From Gyrodactylus bullatarudis (taxonomy: Eukaryota; Platyhelminthes; Monogenea; Gyrodactylidea; Gyrodactylidae), in assembly GCA_012064415.1 (NCBI GenBank), contig SSNU01000033.1:199072-263071 (forward strand): 64,000 bases of DNA, given 5' to 3'. Position numbers and translations under genes: made by a program. Below are positions 1-10,645 of this stretch, piece by piece; within the stretch, counting starts at the first letter, position 1; each line of letters begins with the position of its first letter. A model generated the notes under the pieces. The model saw only the letters and a list, made by a program, of their open reading frames with translations. It was not told where the DNA came from and did no database searches.

Positions 1-228
1 GAAATATTGAATGAAAATTTCATTAATCCAGAAGAAGTACCGAGAAAAGATATTTCTGTTCGAGGCGCAGCAATAGATTCTTCCCTTAGTTCTGGTCAAG
101 GGTATCAGAAATGCAACTGAACAAAATCGTGTCAGACCAACCAATGTCAGTTTAAGAAAAGAGGTGTGCTATTTAACTCGAAATGTCACCATTCCATGCC
201 ATGTTCGAACAAATAGAAAAGATTTTAA
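1..228 (+). pseudogene. 3' end of an integrase-type transposon ORF with Cys-rich tail (broken)
   Basis: An open frame enters from the window edge and ends in a short segment with a GAAIDSSLSSGQGYQKCN-like stretch followed by regularly spaced cysteines (KSCQTNQCQFKK, then SKCHHSMPC). From memory this spacing resembles the Cys-rich tail of integrase-derived proteins of the KRBA2/SCAND3 type and their parent transposons. The frame is interrupted by a TGA at 118-120, exactly where a cysteine is expected in the KCNC motif, and it ends at TAG 226-228. The rest of the element lies outside the window. I infer a decayed transposon copy. The family call is moderate because only about 75 codons are visible. 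Confidence 0.5.
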
Positions 229-882
229 AATTTTGATACAAAAGGTTTTTTCATTTTACTACTGTATTAATTAAAAGCATAATTATAATTTAAAATGTAT
301 TAGAGAGAATAGAATAAGACAGATTGTACCATGAGAGTAAATTCATTAAAACTTTTGAGAAATAATTAAAAGGATAAACTAATTTCGTACTGGCTCAAAA
401 CTTATACTAGTTTATTGATAAACATACTGATTCAAAGATTATACTGTAACACATATATATTCAAAAAATTTTTTTTTAATTGACGAAAAAAGTTCACAAT
501 ATATATAGTACAGTATATTACCAAGGAAATACCAATTTTGAACAACATCTTAAAAAGTCCAATTTTACACCTGAAGACAGAGTTGAGAGTGGTCTCAATC
601 GAAAGAGCAGAAAATTTCGAAATTTGATCTATTTGAAGACGTGAGTCAATTTGAAAACACAAATTTTCACTAAATTTCTATGTTTTTATTTAATAAATTT
701 TACTCGATTTTATTTTTAGGGCAAATTTTTTCTCTTTCTCCCGTTTATATATACTAGACTTGGACGAAATTTTGCAAAATTACTTAAATCGCACATCGAT
801 ATGAAAAAAACTAATCTTCAAGTATTTAATTTTATAATTCCACAAATTTTCGCTTCAAAATACCTTTCCATGCTTCTGGAAT
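229..882. other. AT-rich spacer, nothing recognised
   Basis: No conserved protein, RNA or terminal repeat is recognisable. Short frames on either strand look like chance in AT-rich DNA. Confidence 0.5.
875..882. repeat. 8-bp target-site duplication, left copy (hAT)
   Basis: TCTGGAAT lies directly before the left terminus of the hAT element and is repeated exactly at 2965-2972 after the right terminus. Eight-bp duplications are the hallmark of hAT transposases. Confidence 0.93.
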
Positions 883-1559
883 TAGTGTTTCTACCGGTCA
901 GTCAATCAGTAATACTGACCATTTTAATTAAACAAAAATAATTTCTTAAATACAATATAAAAATTTCTTATTTTATGGTAAAATTTTAAAACCAGCTCGT
1001 ATTCAAATATATAGAAAAAGTTCAAAACTTTACTGAAGATTTATGATAAATCATTTATCTCAAATCAGATCAAAAATGTCGAATAAATATATTTGGAGAT
1101 TTCATAAATAAATTGCGAGTTAGATTGGAATCAATTATTGATGCTGATTAACACAAGAGTTCAAGAAATGAAGTTTTTTGGTATTGTCTTAATATTATTA
1201 GGTTAATAATCTTTATGAATTCCTATACTGGATTCCTAAGCAGTAATAACTGTTGATGTTGTATAGCAAAACTCTTTATTGATAAAATGATATATTATAC
1301 ATAAATAAAATTCAATTGGAGTCATTTCTTGGTTGTGTGCTTAATGACCTTTATCTTTTGTGTTCCCTAAATAGGAAAGATAAATAATTATAATTATGAA
1401 CATGACGGTTTTAACTCACCATAGTTTATGGTGGACTTATTTGAGCCTTCTATGATTGAGGGTCTTTTCTGAGAGTTTTTCGATTCACTATGAGTCTTCT
1501 TGGGCTATTTAAAAAATGTTTATGAAATCATATTGGGTTTGTGAATAACTACTTACGGA

Positions 1560-2120
1560 ACTTGATAATAAAGGCATATTCTCCTTATTCTCATCGCCAT
1601 CCTTCATTATCAAGGTAGGATTTGACACTGGCGAATCGTCCTGTTCATCATCGTAATCTATACCATGGATATCATCGAACATTGATGCTGTCCAGTCCTC
1701 ATCATCATCAATTTCCTGTTCATCAAATTTACTGACATCTGACTCTTCACTAAGATAGACTAATTTTTTATGGCTGCTAGTCGGTACGAGTTAGTGATAA
1801 CTTTCCTTACGAGACCGTTTCTGTTGAAACTTGTCGTAAGCTTTACCATTTTATCAAAGAAGAGCTTGTTAAGCCCTTCATTCTCAGTGAAGCATCTTTT
1901 GATGCATAAACTAAGACGATGACAGGCACACCACATGTGCCCTTGAAGGATTCCTCTTAAGCGGAGGTCATTACCCATGGCCGAGAAATTTGAAGCCCCA
2001 TTGGTTGTTAAATATAGATTTTTGCATCTACCAATTGCTGGAAAATCTTGACGTAGGCGCTCGATGTTTGCAATTAAATTAAAAGACTAGTATCTTTCTT
2101 GCCCTCGACTGGAGAAATAT
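1560..2120 (-). pseudogene. hAT transposase catalytic-region remnant
   Basis: Read on the minus strand, this contains a frame with LTTNGASNFSAMGND followed by HMWCACHRLSLCIKRCF, resembling the hAT DDE core, where a conserved 'DNGSN' segment precedes a Cys/His 'C-x-H-x-L-x-L' stretch. It continues into an acidic Asp/Glu-rich segment near 1590-1750. Stops and frame changes separate it from the BED finger upstream (2383-2785). It is a relic of the enclosing hAT element. Confidence 0.6.
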
Positions 2121-2382
2121 CCAAAAGGATGTGCTGCATTTCGAACTCTTTGTCAATGAAGTGGCAAGTCGTGGCCAAAAAATCTACTTTATTGGTACAT
2201 TGCCAGATGTCCTGAGTCAGACAACAAGCGAAGTTTTCGTCAGAAGCATTTTCAATGAGTTAAGACTAAATTACAATAAATTAATAATTGCCTTACTATT
2301 CTGTCATATATGATATTGTAAGCTTGGAACAGATATCTATTCGATAGAGTCCATCCACTTACAATATTCAACTCAGGAACTT

Positions 2383-2785
2383 CTACTCCAAATAAAATCT
2401 TAATTGAAAATGGAAAGAAATCCTGCATTCAAGGATTGATTGGAGAAGATTGTGGTTGAAATTCCATTGTCTCTTTGACCTTGGATGTAACTTGCGTTCA
2501 TCAAATTTGGAATTTTCAAGGTATCCAGAGTTATTGAATGATATCCCATGCTTAGACTCTAGATGAGAACGTAAACCATTACTGCCAGATTTACAGTCGT
2601 AGGTTATAATCTTATGTGTACAATAGTTACACTTGAAGCGACCAGCTAATGAACCTAAAAATAAACTTAAATGATCATTACCTTCAGTTATATATGTTGC
2701 ATGTTCTCGCCATCCAGCAACTTGCTTTCTGGCGATACTAATCCTCTTAGCAGGAGGTTCGGTAGAGGAGGCAGATGAGTCCATT
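2383..2785 (-). pseudogene. BED zinc-finger N-terminus of hAT transposase
   Basis: The frame starts MDSSASSTEPPAKR and contains a single BED-type zinc finger: FKCNYC, then about 18 residues, then LRSHLESKHG, giving C-x2-C...H-x4-H spacing. BED fingers are the N-terminal DNA-binding domains of hAT transposases. The fragment sits inside the hAT termini on the same strand as the catalytic remnant. An in-frame upstream extension exists to 2832, but the ATG at 2783-2785 is the natural start. The frame is cut off before the catalytic core. Confidence 0.75.
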
Positions 2786-2972
2786 ATATGTAAAGCACTA
2801 CAATTTTTTGAATAATGAAACTTTAAAAACAAATAATAAGGCTATAAATTTAAAGTGTAGTATTTTTTTGTTTAATTGTTCAATGACCATTATGACCAGT
2901 CTTTGACCGGTCAAAAATAGGATTCTGACCAGTCAGTAATTTTGACTGACCAATAGAAATACTATCTGGAAT

Positions 2973-5748
2973 AAGATGAACAAAATCAAATTTAGAACGG
3001 TTTTTATTGTTTTAGATTTATAATTTTAACTTAAATTCACATTATTTCTTTACATAAAGTTGTAAAAATGACTTAAATACTTTTAAAATTGTTTTTCTAT
3101 CGCTCAAAACGAAATTTCTCTTATTTTTCATGAATATTACAATTTTATTACAAATCGACGCAGAATTTAATTTTCTATTTAATGATATCCAGTTGTTGGG
3201 CAATTAGTTAATTTCTCTTAATGATTTTGATCAATTAGTAACTCCAGTTTTGGGAAAATTCGAAATTTTCGCTTTTTGCGAATATCTTCAAAACTGAATA
3301 CAATTCGGAGATTCTGAGACCAGATACAGAATCTGCATCAAATTTTGTATCAGGAAAAAAACACTGAAAAAACACTCTCTTAATCTAATGCCGCTGTGGT
3401 TCAACTTATCTTGAATAGATATAGTAAATTTTATAAAACAAACTTTTGTTTTTTTGAATTTGATGAAGGAAATTCACATAAATGATAGATAGGAACTTAC
3501 GTTTCAGGGTCATGAAGTTTGAGATCTTAGATATAATAAATGCAATTAGTATTTCAAAAATCTTCAGATTATTAGTCTTGGTGTAAAATTCATAAATTCC
3601 CATCTTCATATGATGAATTGAATTATTTATTTTTTATCTTTTTCATTCATTTCAACAACTGAATATATATTATAAATTTTTTCAACTTAAAATTGATAAA
3701 ATCGAATACTTTAGAAGGGAACAAAAAGTGAGGTCTATGGAAGCAAGAATAAAAGAACATCTGGGAGTTGGCAAAAAAATATCAGTTCAGGAGCACATTA
3801 ATGAATCAAACTGCTTGATGTGAACCGTTTCAGCATTTTGTACCAAACTAATCCTGATGATCCAAAGTTCATCAGAAAAATTGTCTTAAAAAAAACAATA
3901 TCACACGAAATTGAAGCTTGATTTATGTCGACAAAAAGAAATTTTTATTTAAAGAAAATTAAAGGCTCATAAAAAAACAAATCTTCTTTTAAACCGATTT
4001 TTAGGTCCATTCAAATATTCGGAAAACCAGAAGAAGTCTCTCGTTGAGCAGCTTCACTCAGAAGTCTGAATCAATGATCATTATAAAAAATCGAAAGAAT
4101 TTTTGGCTAATTTATTGAACATTTGCCCCCTCTTGTTTTCCAGTAATTTTTCTGAATGACAAAGAGACTAAGGGCTTTTTAACATCGATGAGATGAAAAC
4201 GAATCCCTTGCGGTGAGTTTTCACCGCAATAAATCTAAATGTTTTTTATTCTAATCCTAATTTTAATTTTCTTTCAAGTGATGAATTATATTATCAGAGT
4301 TATTACTCTAATAATTCTGATTACTATAACAATCACTGTAATTTTTATAATCCTTATTTTTTAAGAAATACTACACCTTTCTCTCCTTTTTCTTTTTATA
4401 CAGATAGACCAATACAAGCCAGAAGACAACATAGTCAGGCAGCAAGCGAACAACGTTATGGTCAATCCATGAATTTATTGTCCTATTCTTGTTTTTCGTC
4501 AATTTTAAGGCTTAATCGATAATTTTAGGTATTATTTAAGCCCGCAAAGCATTGGATGCAGGACCAAAGTCTGAGCAAGATTTTGATCTAGAAGAAGAGT
4601 AGAATACAATCTTTCAAGCATCTCAAAAAGCTTTATCAATCCGAGGAAGAACAACTTTTAAATTTCATGTACATGAAAATGAAAATCACTGATGAGAATT
4701 AAAAGAAAATTTTATAAATAAGGAAGAATATTTTATATAATTTTCAATTTTAACTGATTGAATTTAATCATTAGTTAAATTGAAACTGGAGTTGTTCTAA
4801 AATTTGGTATTTAATTAATTTAATTCAATGATCATTTAACTCATCTATCAATGTTGATAATTATCAATTGATTATAATCAATTGTAGAATTTAATTTTTT
4901 CTTTGAATTTTACTCATTAAATAACATTTCCAGTAATGGATTTTATTAAGAAGATGATCTTAATTTTTAGTTCCCAAAAATGGAATTAATTGTAGTCAGT
5001 CTGGGCTCTTTGAATTGAATTGGCCTTGTTTGAAAATTTCACAAAGTTAGCGTTCTTTAGATTCAGAAATATTCCGAAAATTTCCGAATCGCCACAATTT
5101 TACTTCTGATATAAACAAAAAAAATTATAAAATCAGTTCTGATTTGTTTAATTGTATAGAAACCCTACACATTTTTAATCAAATAACAATAATTGTTAAA
5201 AAATTCTTCTCTAGAGTTAAATTTTATAATGTCTTAGCAAGCTATCTCCCTGGTAGGTTGATATCATTATTCCTTGATCTATTATTATCAAAGCTTGAAT
5301 TAAGATCCAATTAAGATCCTAGGTATCCTTAGAGATGCTTCTTGCGAAGAAGAAGAAGGTATCGATTTCTTTAAGAAAGCTCTTGAATTTTAATATGAAT
5401 AATTTTTGATATATATTTCACATAATTATCGAAATTAATACTTGTTTTAATAATTTTATTTTCGGTACCTTTTCGAATTAATTCAGAAGGATTCGAATCT
5501 GAATTATCTGAAGAACCCTAGCATTCAATCAAGTCTTTAAAGATACGAAAATTTTCTTTTAATCCTTATCAGCGATTTTTATTTTAAGATAAACTCATTT
5601 AAGATTGAGTTCGATCTTGACTTTATCAATCACCTCAATAGTTAAATAATTTTCAATTAGAGTTTTAGAAACATAAGTACATTTTTCTGTAGGAAAAACT
5701 CTATGATTAGTAATATTTATGGGTAGACCAGAATTTACCTATTTTCAA
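2973..5748. other. AT-rich intergenic DNA with scattered repeat scraps
   Basis: No intact gene is visible. Around 3720-3815 a short plus frame (EARIKEHLGVGK...) weakly resembles a GIY-YIG/Penelope fragment, but this is too short to call. A dispersed repeat end is listed separately at 4355-4470. Confidence 0.5.
4355..4470. repeat. Dispersed repeat end, shared with 53449-53760
   Basis: The segment containing CAGATAGACCAATACAAGCC, followed by an AGAAGACAACAT and AGCAAGCGAAC stretch, matches both inverted arms of the element at 53449-53760. A single arm is recognisable here, so this copy is partial. Confidence 0.7.
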
Positions 5749-5757
5749 CAGTTTTTA
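5749..5757. repeat. 9-bp target-site duplication, left copy (MULE)
   Basis: CAGTTTTTA is present immediately before the left terminus and again, identical, at 6967-6975. Nine-bp duplications are typical of Mutator-like elements. Confidence 0.93.
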
Positions 5758-6966
5758 GGGTTAATTCCAAAAATCACCCCAAAGGAGAAAATTTTCCAAA
5801 AATCTCCCCAAAAATTTCTATAATTATATTCTTCTTGTTGCCTCAGGAGTAGATGGCAACAATAAAAGTTATCCTATCGCTTTGTCCATAGTACCTACGG
5901 AAAATGAAAAGTATTGGAAAAGATTTTGCGAAGACCTTCAAAAATCTTTATCACTTAATGACCAAAGTAACTTGGTTATATTTACTGACAGAGAGAAGGG
6001 GTTAATAAATGCAATCAAATCATCGATACCAAACGCTGCACATTCTTACTGTCTTTTTCACTTAGCCAAAAATATTAAGATAAAATTCAAGATGGATATA
6101 AAGCCTCTATTATGGAAAGCAGCTAGAGCAGAAAACGAGAATTCCTTTAACTTAGTTATGGATCTCGAAAATCAACAAAAATGTTGTAGAATATCTTAGT
6201 GAAATTTCTTTTGCAAATTGGGCCAATTTTGCATTCCCTAAATGCCGCTTTAGGATTTTAACTTCAAATTTTGCTGAATCATTGAATGCAAGTCTATTGA
6301 AAATAAGAGAAAAACATCCATTCAATATCACAATTTCGTAAATGAATTTATTGTCAGATAAATTCTTAGAACGGCTTAACTTCTATTCAAAAATTGAAAG
6401 GGAACTTTCTCCTTACATAGAACCTTTGCTGGAAAAAAACTTAGCGGAACTAGATTTTTACAAATTTTCGCTACTCCTAAAGATGATCTATTTTATGTTT
6501 CTCAAGATCGCAATAGTGAAATACGAAGAGTCGTTAATTCCAATGCTCTTGTAGTTTTGCAATGATTAAGGGATATCCCTGTAAACATCTGTGTGCCGTC
6601 GCTAATAAGTTAGAAGTTCCCCCTGAAAAATATGTTCCAAATGAATTCAAAGTAATCTCCTTGAAAGCAGCTTAGTCGGAGATTATCATGCCGTGTGACG
6701 TCGAAAATTTGAAAGAGTCAGGACTTGAAGGCTACAGAACAAATAAAAACCGTGGAAGACCATGTAAAAGCCGTAAAAAATCAAAAGCTGAAAAAAAATG
6801 TAATGAAATTTAGTGTTCAATATAATTATTGCTTGTTATTTATAAAAAGTATTTTCTTTTGAAAATTTTCGGGGTGATTATCGGAAATTTTTGGGGTGAT
6901 TTTTGGAAAATTTTCTCCTTTGGGGTGATTTTCGGAAATTTTTGGGGAGATTTTTGGAATTAACCC
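5758..6966 (+). mobile_element. Mutator-like element (MULE) with TIRs and 9-bp TSD
   Basis: The termini are GGGTTAATTCCAAAAATC on the left and its complement on the right, extending roughly 65-100 bp inward. The arms are themselves built of short subrepeats (GGGGTGATTTTYGGAAA units). The 1209-bp element is flanked by an exact 9-bp duplication. Between the arms lies a truncated, frame-broken MULE transposase on the plus strand. The N-terminal part of the transposase is missing, so the copy is an internally deleted derivative. Confidence 0.92.
5840..6815 (+). pseudogene. MULE transposase fragment with SWIM zinc finger
   Basis: Frame one (about 5840-6199) reads GVDGNNKSYPIALSIVP, then VIFTDREKGLINAI and HSYCLFHLAKNIK: the MULE catalytic core with a 'D(R/K)...GL..AI' and 'H.YC.FH...N' signature. 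After a TAG at 6197-6199 similarity continues in a shifted frame (FGxxTSNFAESLNA-like). A further frame near 6556-6615 carries GIPCKHLCAVANK, the C-x-H half of a SWIM zinc finger. A basic tail with RGRPCKSRKK follows. At least two frame breaks mean it cannot make a functional transposase. Confidence 0.8.
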
Positions 6967-9900
6967 CAGTTTTTATCACAGTTCAAAGTTTATTTTCCCA
7001 TTAATATGCTTCCTCACCCTATTTTCCATATTCCTCTTGATATTTTCTATTATTTCGCATAATAATGAGGTTTTTGTAAATTTTTAGAAATTCTCTAACT
7101 TTATGTCTAATAGGTAATATCTATTAATAGAACTGAGGAAATTCATTCAATTAACAAAATATATAGACAGGGAACAGATCTGATGGGAAATAATCTATTC
7201 CAGCTTGATCTTTTCAAGTAGGAAATGTTATCTAATTTGGAAACCAATCAAACAGATGATACAGTATTTAACTTGAAATAAATATAAAATATATATTTTA
7301 TATTAATATTATGTGTAAAGAAGAAAAACTAAGAGATACAAACTTGTACAATAGTGTAATGTAGATTGATGAAATACTACTAATGCTCATTGAATGAGAT
7401 CTCTTGAAACTTTTGCATGAGTAAATATACACAAATAAATAAATCTATACAAGATAAATAAAGCTTGTAAATTTAATCAATTTAAAAAATACAATATAAA
7501 AATGAAATTGTAAGTAATACAAGACATACATACAAGTTTATATATACTTTCTTGGCTTTGAATGAAATAAATAAATAAATCAGGATGTATGGGCTAGTAA
7601 CTTTTTTTGAGGCAAAGTAATCGAATGCGAGAGTAGGAAATGGAAAACTTTTCAAATTTAATACTGATTCAATGTCACCTCACAGAGTGAATTTAAATTG
7701 GATTACAGGGAAAATATTGAGGACCTATATCTTCTGGGAGAATTTGATTCATTGGAATCCTGAATTGAAGCTAGTTAGTATAAAGATGGGAAATTTCATG
7801 ATTTTCGCAAAATTCTTATTTCAAGAAATCGAATTCGATCAAAATATTTTGGAACCTAGATCATAAGGCTCACTAGATATAGATGAAAATAAAGTTTTAA
7901 TAAAATTAACATACGTATCGGATATTTTTGAATAGTTCATCATTTATTTATGCGAAATGGCCTGATTCTAACTCAAAATATCAATTGGAATTGATAGGTT
8001 TTTCCAACTAGAATTTATTTGAATAAATTTCAAATTTTCGACAAGAATGAAGAAAAATATAAGAAGATGATAAAATATTTGTTTAAAATAATTATTTAAT
8101 AATCCTCGAGAGTTTCATACTAATTTAAAAAAATAATTCACAAATTTTCATGAGACTGAGGCCCCAAAATCTAACTAATCCTTTGGATTCTCCTAGGAAA
8201 TGATTAAAACGTAGAACAAATTGCTGCAAATATCTTTAGTTCATATTTAAGAGTATCTTGTAGGCCCACTTTTACGATGAAAATTTTTTTTGTTAAAACA
8301 AATGACAAAGTAGCGCCAAATTCACATTTTTTACACAATTAGTTGAAAATTTTTGCTGATTATAAAGTGATCAAAAGTTGATTTTTAAGATCACGATTAG
8401 ACAAAGAAATCAAATATGCTGAATTTGGAGAATTACCCCGTTATCGTGTGAAAATTGAACTTTGGTTTTTTTGATCCTTTTCCGGACTTTAAAATCGATG
8501 AAATATATCTGAATTTATGATTTTTACAAAATTCTCAATTTTTTCATCAAGAAATCGAATTTGATCAAGAATTTTTGGAATCTAGATCATGAGGCCCTCT
8601 TCCACGATACGGAGAAAAAATTCAGAAAAAATCAATTTTTAAGGAAAATACGGGAAATTTGAAATCTTGCGCCAAATTCCCATTTTTTGAACTTTGAGTT
8701 GAAAAGTTTTGTTGATTTCAATCTTTCAATTCCTACTTGTAAGATTTTTGTAACATTTCTATGGAAAATATTCTTCTTAAGTTAATTTAAAAAGACAAGA
8801 TTCTTAGATGAACAGTATAGAAAATAATTAAGATTGAAAGAAAGGGATTCTTGATTAATTATTGCTCAAAAGTAGATTTGAAGCAACGATAAAAATAGGA
8901 AATATACATATATTTCGTATTTTCTATAAAGAACTAATTATTTATTTTTATTTAGGAAATGAAAGGACTATCTTATATAAAATATATCTTAATCAAAATT
9001 TACATTAGCTTGGTCAAATCGTATTGAGAGATGCAGAACAAGTGATAAGTTCTAGATGAAAATTCAAAGTTTTTTTGATTCACGATTTCATATTTAAACA
9101 ATAAAATCTATATAATAACACGTTGTTACTTGAAAGTAGACACAAAAACAAACACGTTTTTAAAAATTCAATTGAATATTTTTTGTTAAGGTTCTGATCC
9201 TGTATTTTGGCCAATTCCAAATTTCATATGTTAGCTTTAAGTGATCTCATTTATTATATATTTTATATCTTCGGAAACTAGTTGGTCGATCACTCTTTTA
9301 AATGACAAGGATTGATTTCTAACATTTGGCTTGAATGATTCTGAAGAAAGAAAATCTGGAAATTTTTTTCTCAAGAAAAATAAATATTATAAGGACATTT
9401 TTCAAATTCCAAATTAGCACCAAATTCCCCAATCTTTAAATTTTTATGAACACATTGAGACATCAGAGATTAGATATTTGAAATCTAATGCTATTGTTTT
9501 ATTTCTTCTAAGGGTGCACCAAATTGGATTTCAAAAAATATATTTAAAATATAATATTTGACTAAAACAATGGTACATAAAGGGTAAAACATTGTCTAAT
9601 TTTAGGATTATAGTTCACAAGATAAAAATTCATCAATCAAAATAAAATGAATTGGAATCAGAAAAGTAACTCATGAAAATCTTGAGTAAAATCTTGTGAA
9701 AAAGTCCATCTTCACGATGTGTACATAGTTACAGATATTTGGTTATTGATTAGTGTAATAGATTCCTATCATAGTAATTTGTCTTATGAAGGAGTAAGAA
9801 TAAAATATTTTTATCAAATGTACACTAGAAAAGAATTTTTTATCACATTGGGAGAAGAAAAATGTTGATCACTCTTTCTTATTCTCGTCTTGTTATGGAT

Positions 9901-10645
9901 CACGAAGTGCATAAAAAAATACCGACACGCCAAAATGTGAAAATGCAAAGAAGGAATAACTTCTTGCGAGCAAACTACTACAAAATTTGAGCCAAGTTTG
10001 TACATAGAAAGCTATGTATGGATAGATGTATGGATATGTAGATATATTCCAATATCCATCCATGTTAAAAGAAATAAACTGAATGCCATCATAGATGGAT
10101 AAACAGACATAAAGATAGAGAATAAAATGATAGCAAAGAAATTTCCTCATTTTACGTTTTAGTTTTCTTCTCACTCTAAATGAATTCCATTCAATAAAGA
10201 AAAAAATTATCTACTCTCCTTCATTCATGAGAGTAGATGTATTGAATGGAGATTGTGGTCTTCCCTGACCAATTAAATTGAGGGATGCTATGATTGGTTA
10301 ATGAATAAATAGAATTCTTTATCTAAAAATCAAGGAAATCCATTTTGAGATCACACAGATAGCAATAGATATTTTTCTAATTCTACAATTTGTTAAGGGG
10401 ATGCTAAATAATTCTGAGTACTAATAATAATTAATCGTGAGTTCATTGATTTTTATTTGATGAAAAATTAAGTGTAATTTATACCTTTTTATATGAAATA
10501 GTAGAAATTATAAGTCAAAGTAACATGTCTTTAAGTTGAACTTGATACACTTGATCTTGTTCTACATTTTTAATTCAAAATGTTCAAAGAGTTGAAAATA
10601 TTTTGAAGTACCTATAAACTTTTTATTTAGACACAAAATTCAGTG
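6967..10645. other. AT-rich intergenic DNA upstream of the choline transporter
   Basis: This contains MITE fragments (listed at 7773-8760) and a short ATGGATAGATGTATGGATAT-type tandem stretch around 10015-10060. No conserved coding sequence is visible. The two overlapping minus frames at 9814-10174 are low-complexity and carry no recognisable motif. The transporter promoter and any 5' non-coding exon should lie near its right edge. Confidence 0.5.
7773..8760. repeat. Fragmented copies of the 'AAGATGGGAAATTT' MITE family
   Basis: Two left-arm-like stretches (about 7773-7870 and 8490-8740) share the TTTTTACAAAATTCTCAATT and AAATCGAATTTGATCAA blocks with the intact family members at 52692-53427 and 56246-56742. 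No complete inverted arm pair is evident, so these are fragments. Confidence 0.65.

Larger units (their letters stand above)
883..2964 (-). mobile_element. hAT-superfamily DNA transposon, internally decayed
   Basis: The element has terminal inverted repeats starting TAGTGTTTCTAC on the left and TAGTATTTCTAT on the right (reverse complement). Both ends continue into related GGTCAGTCA-containing sub-terminal repeats. A perfect 8-bp duplication (TCTGGAAT) flanks it. Coding remnants lie on the minus strand: an N-terminal BED-type zinc finger and, downstream, part of a hAT-like catalytic region. The 883-1550 part is non-coding and no C-terminal dimerisation domain is seen, so the copy is probably non-autonomous. 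The intact target duplication shows that insertion was not followed by rearrangement. Confidence 0.9.

Noticed and set aside
432..662. Minus-strand 76-aa frame
   Set aside because: Hydrophobic AT-rich composition, no ATG-context, no similarity that I recognise; likely random.
3715..3820. Penelope GIY-YIG-like fragment (EARIKEHLGVGK)
   Set aside because: Only about 30 residues with weak similarity; could be chance.
9814..10174. Two overlapping minus-strand frames upstream of the choline transporter
   Set aside because: Low complexity, Tyr/Phe/Lys-rich and motif-free; they overlap each other in different frames over a tandem ATGGATAG-like stretch, so they look like chance.
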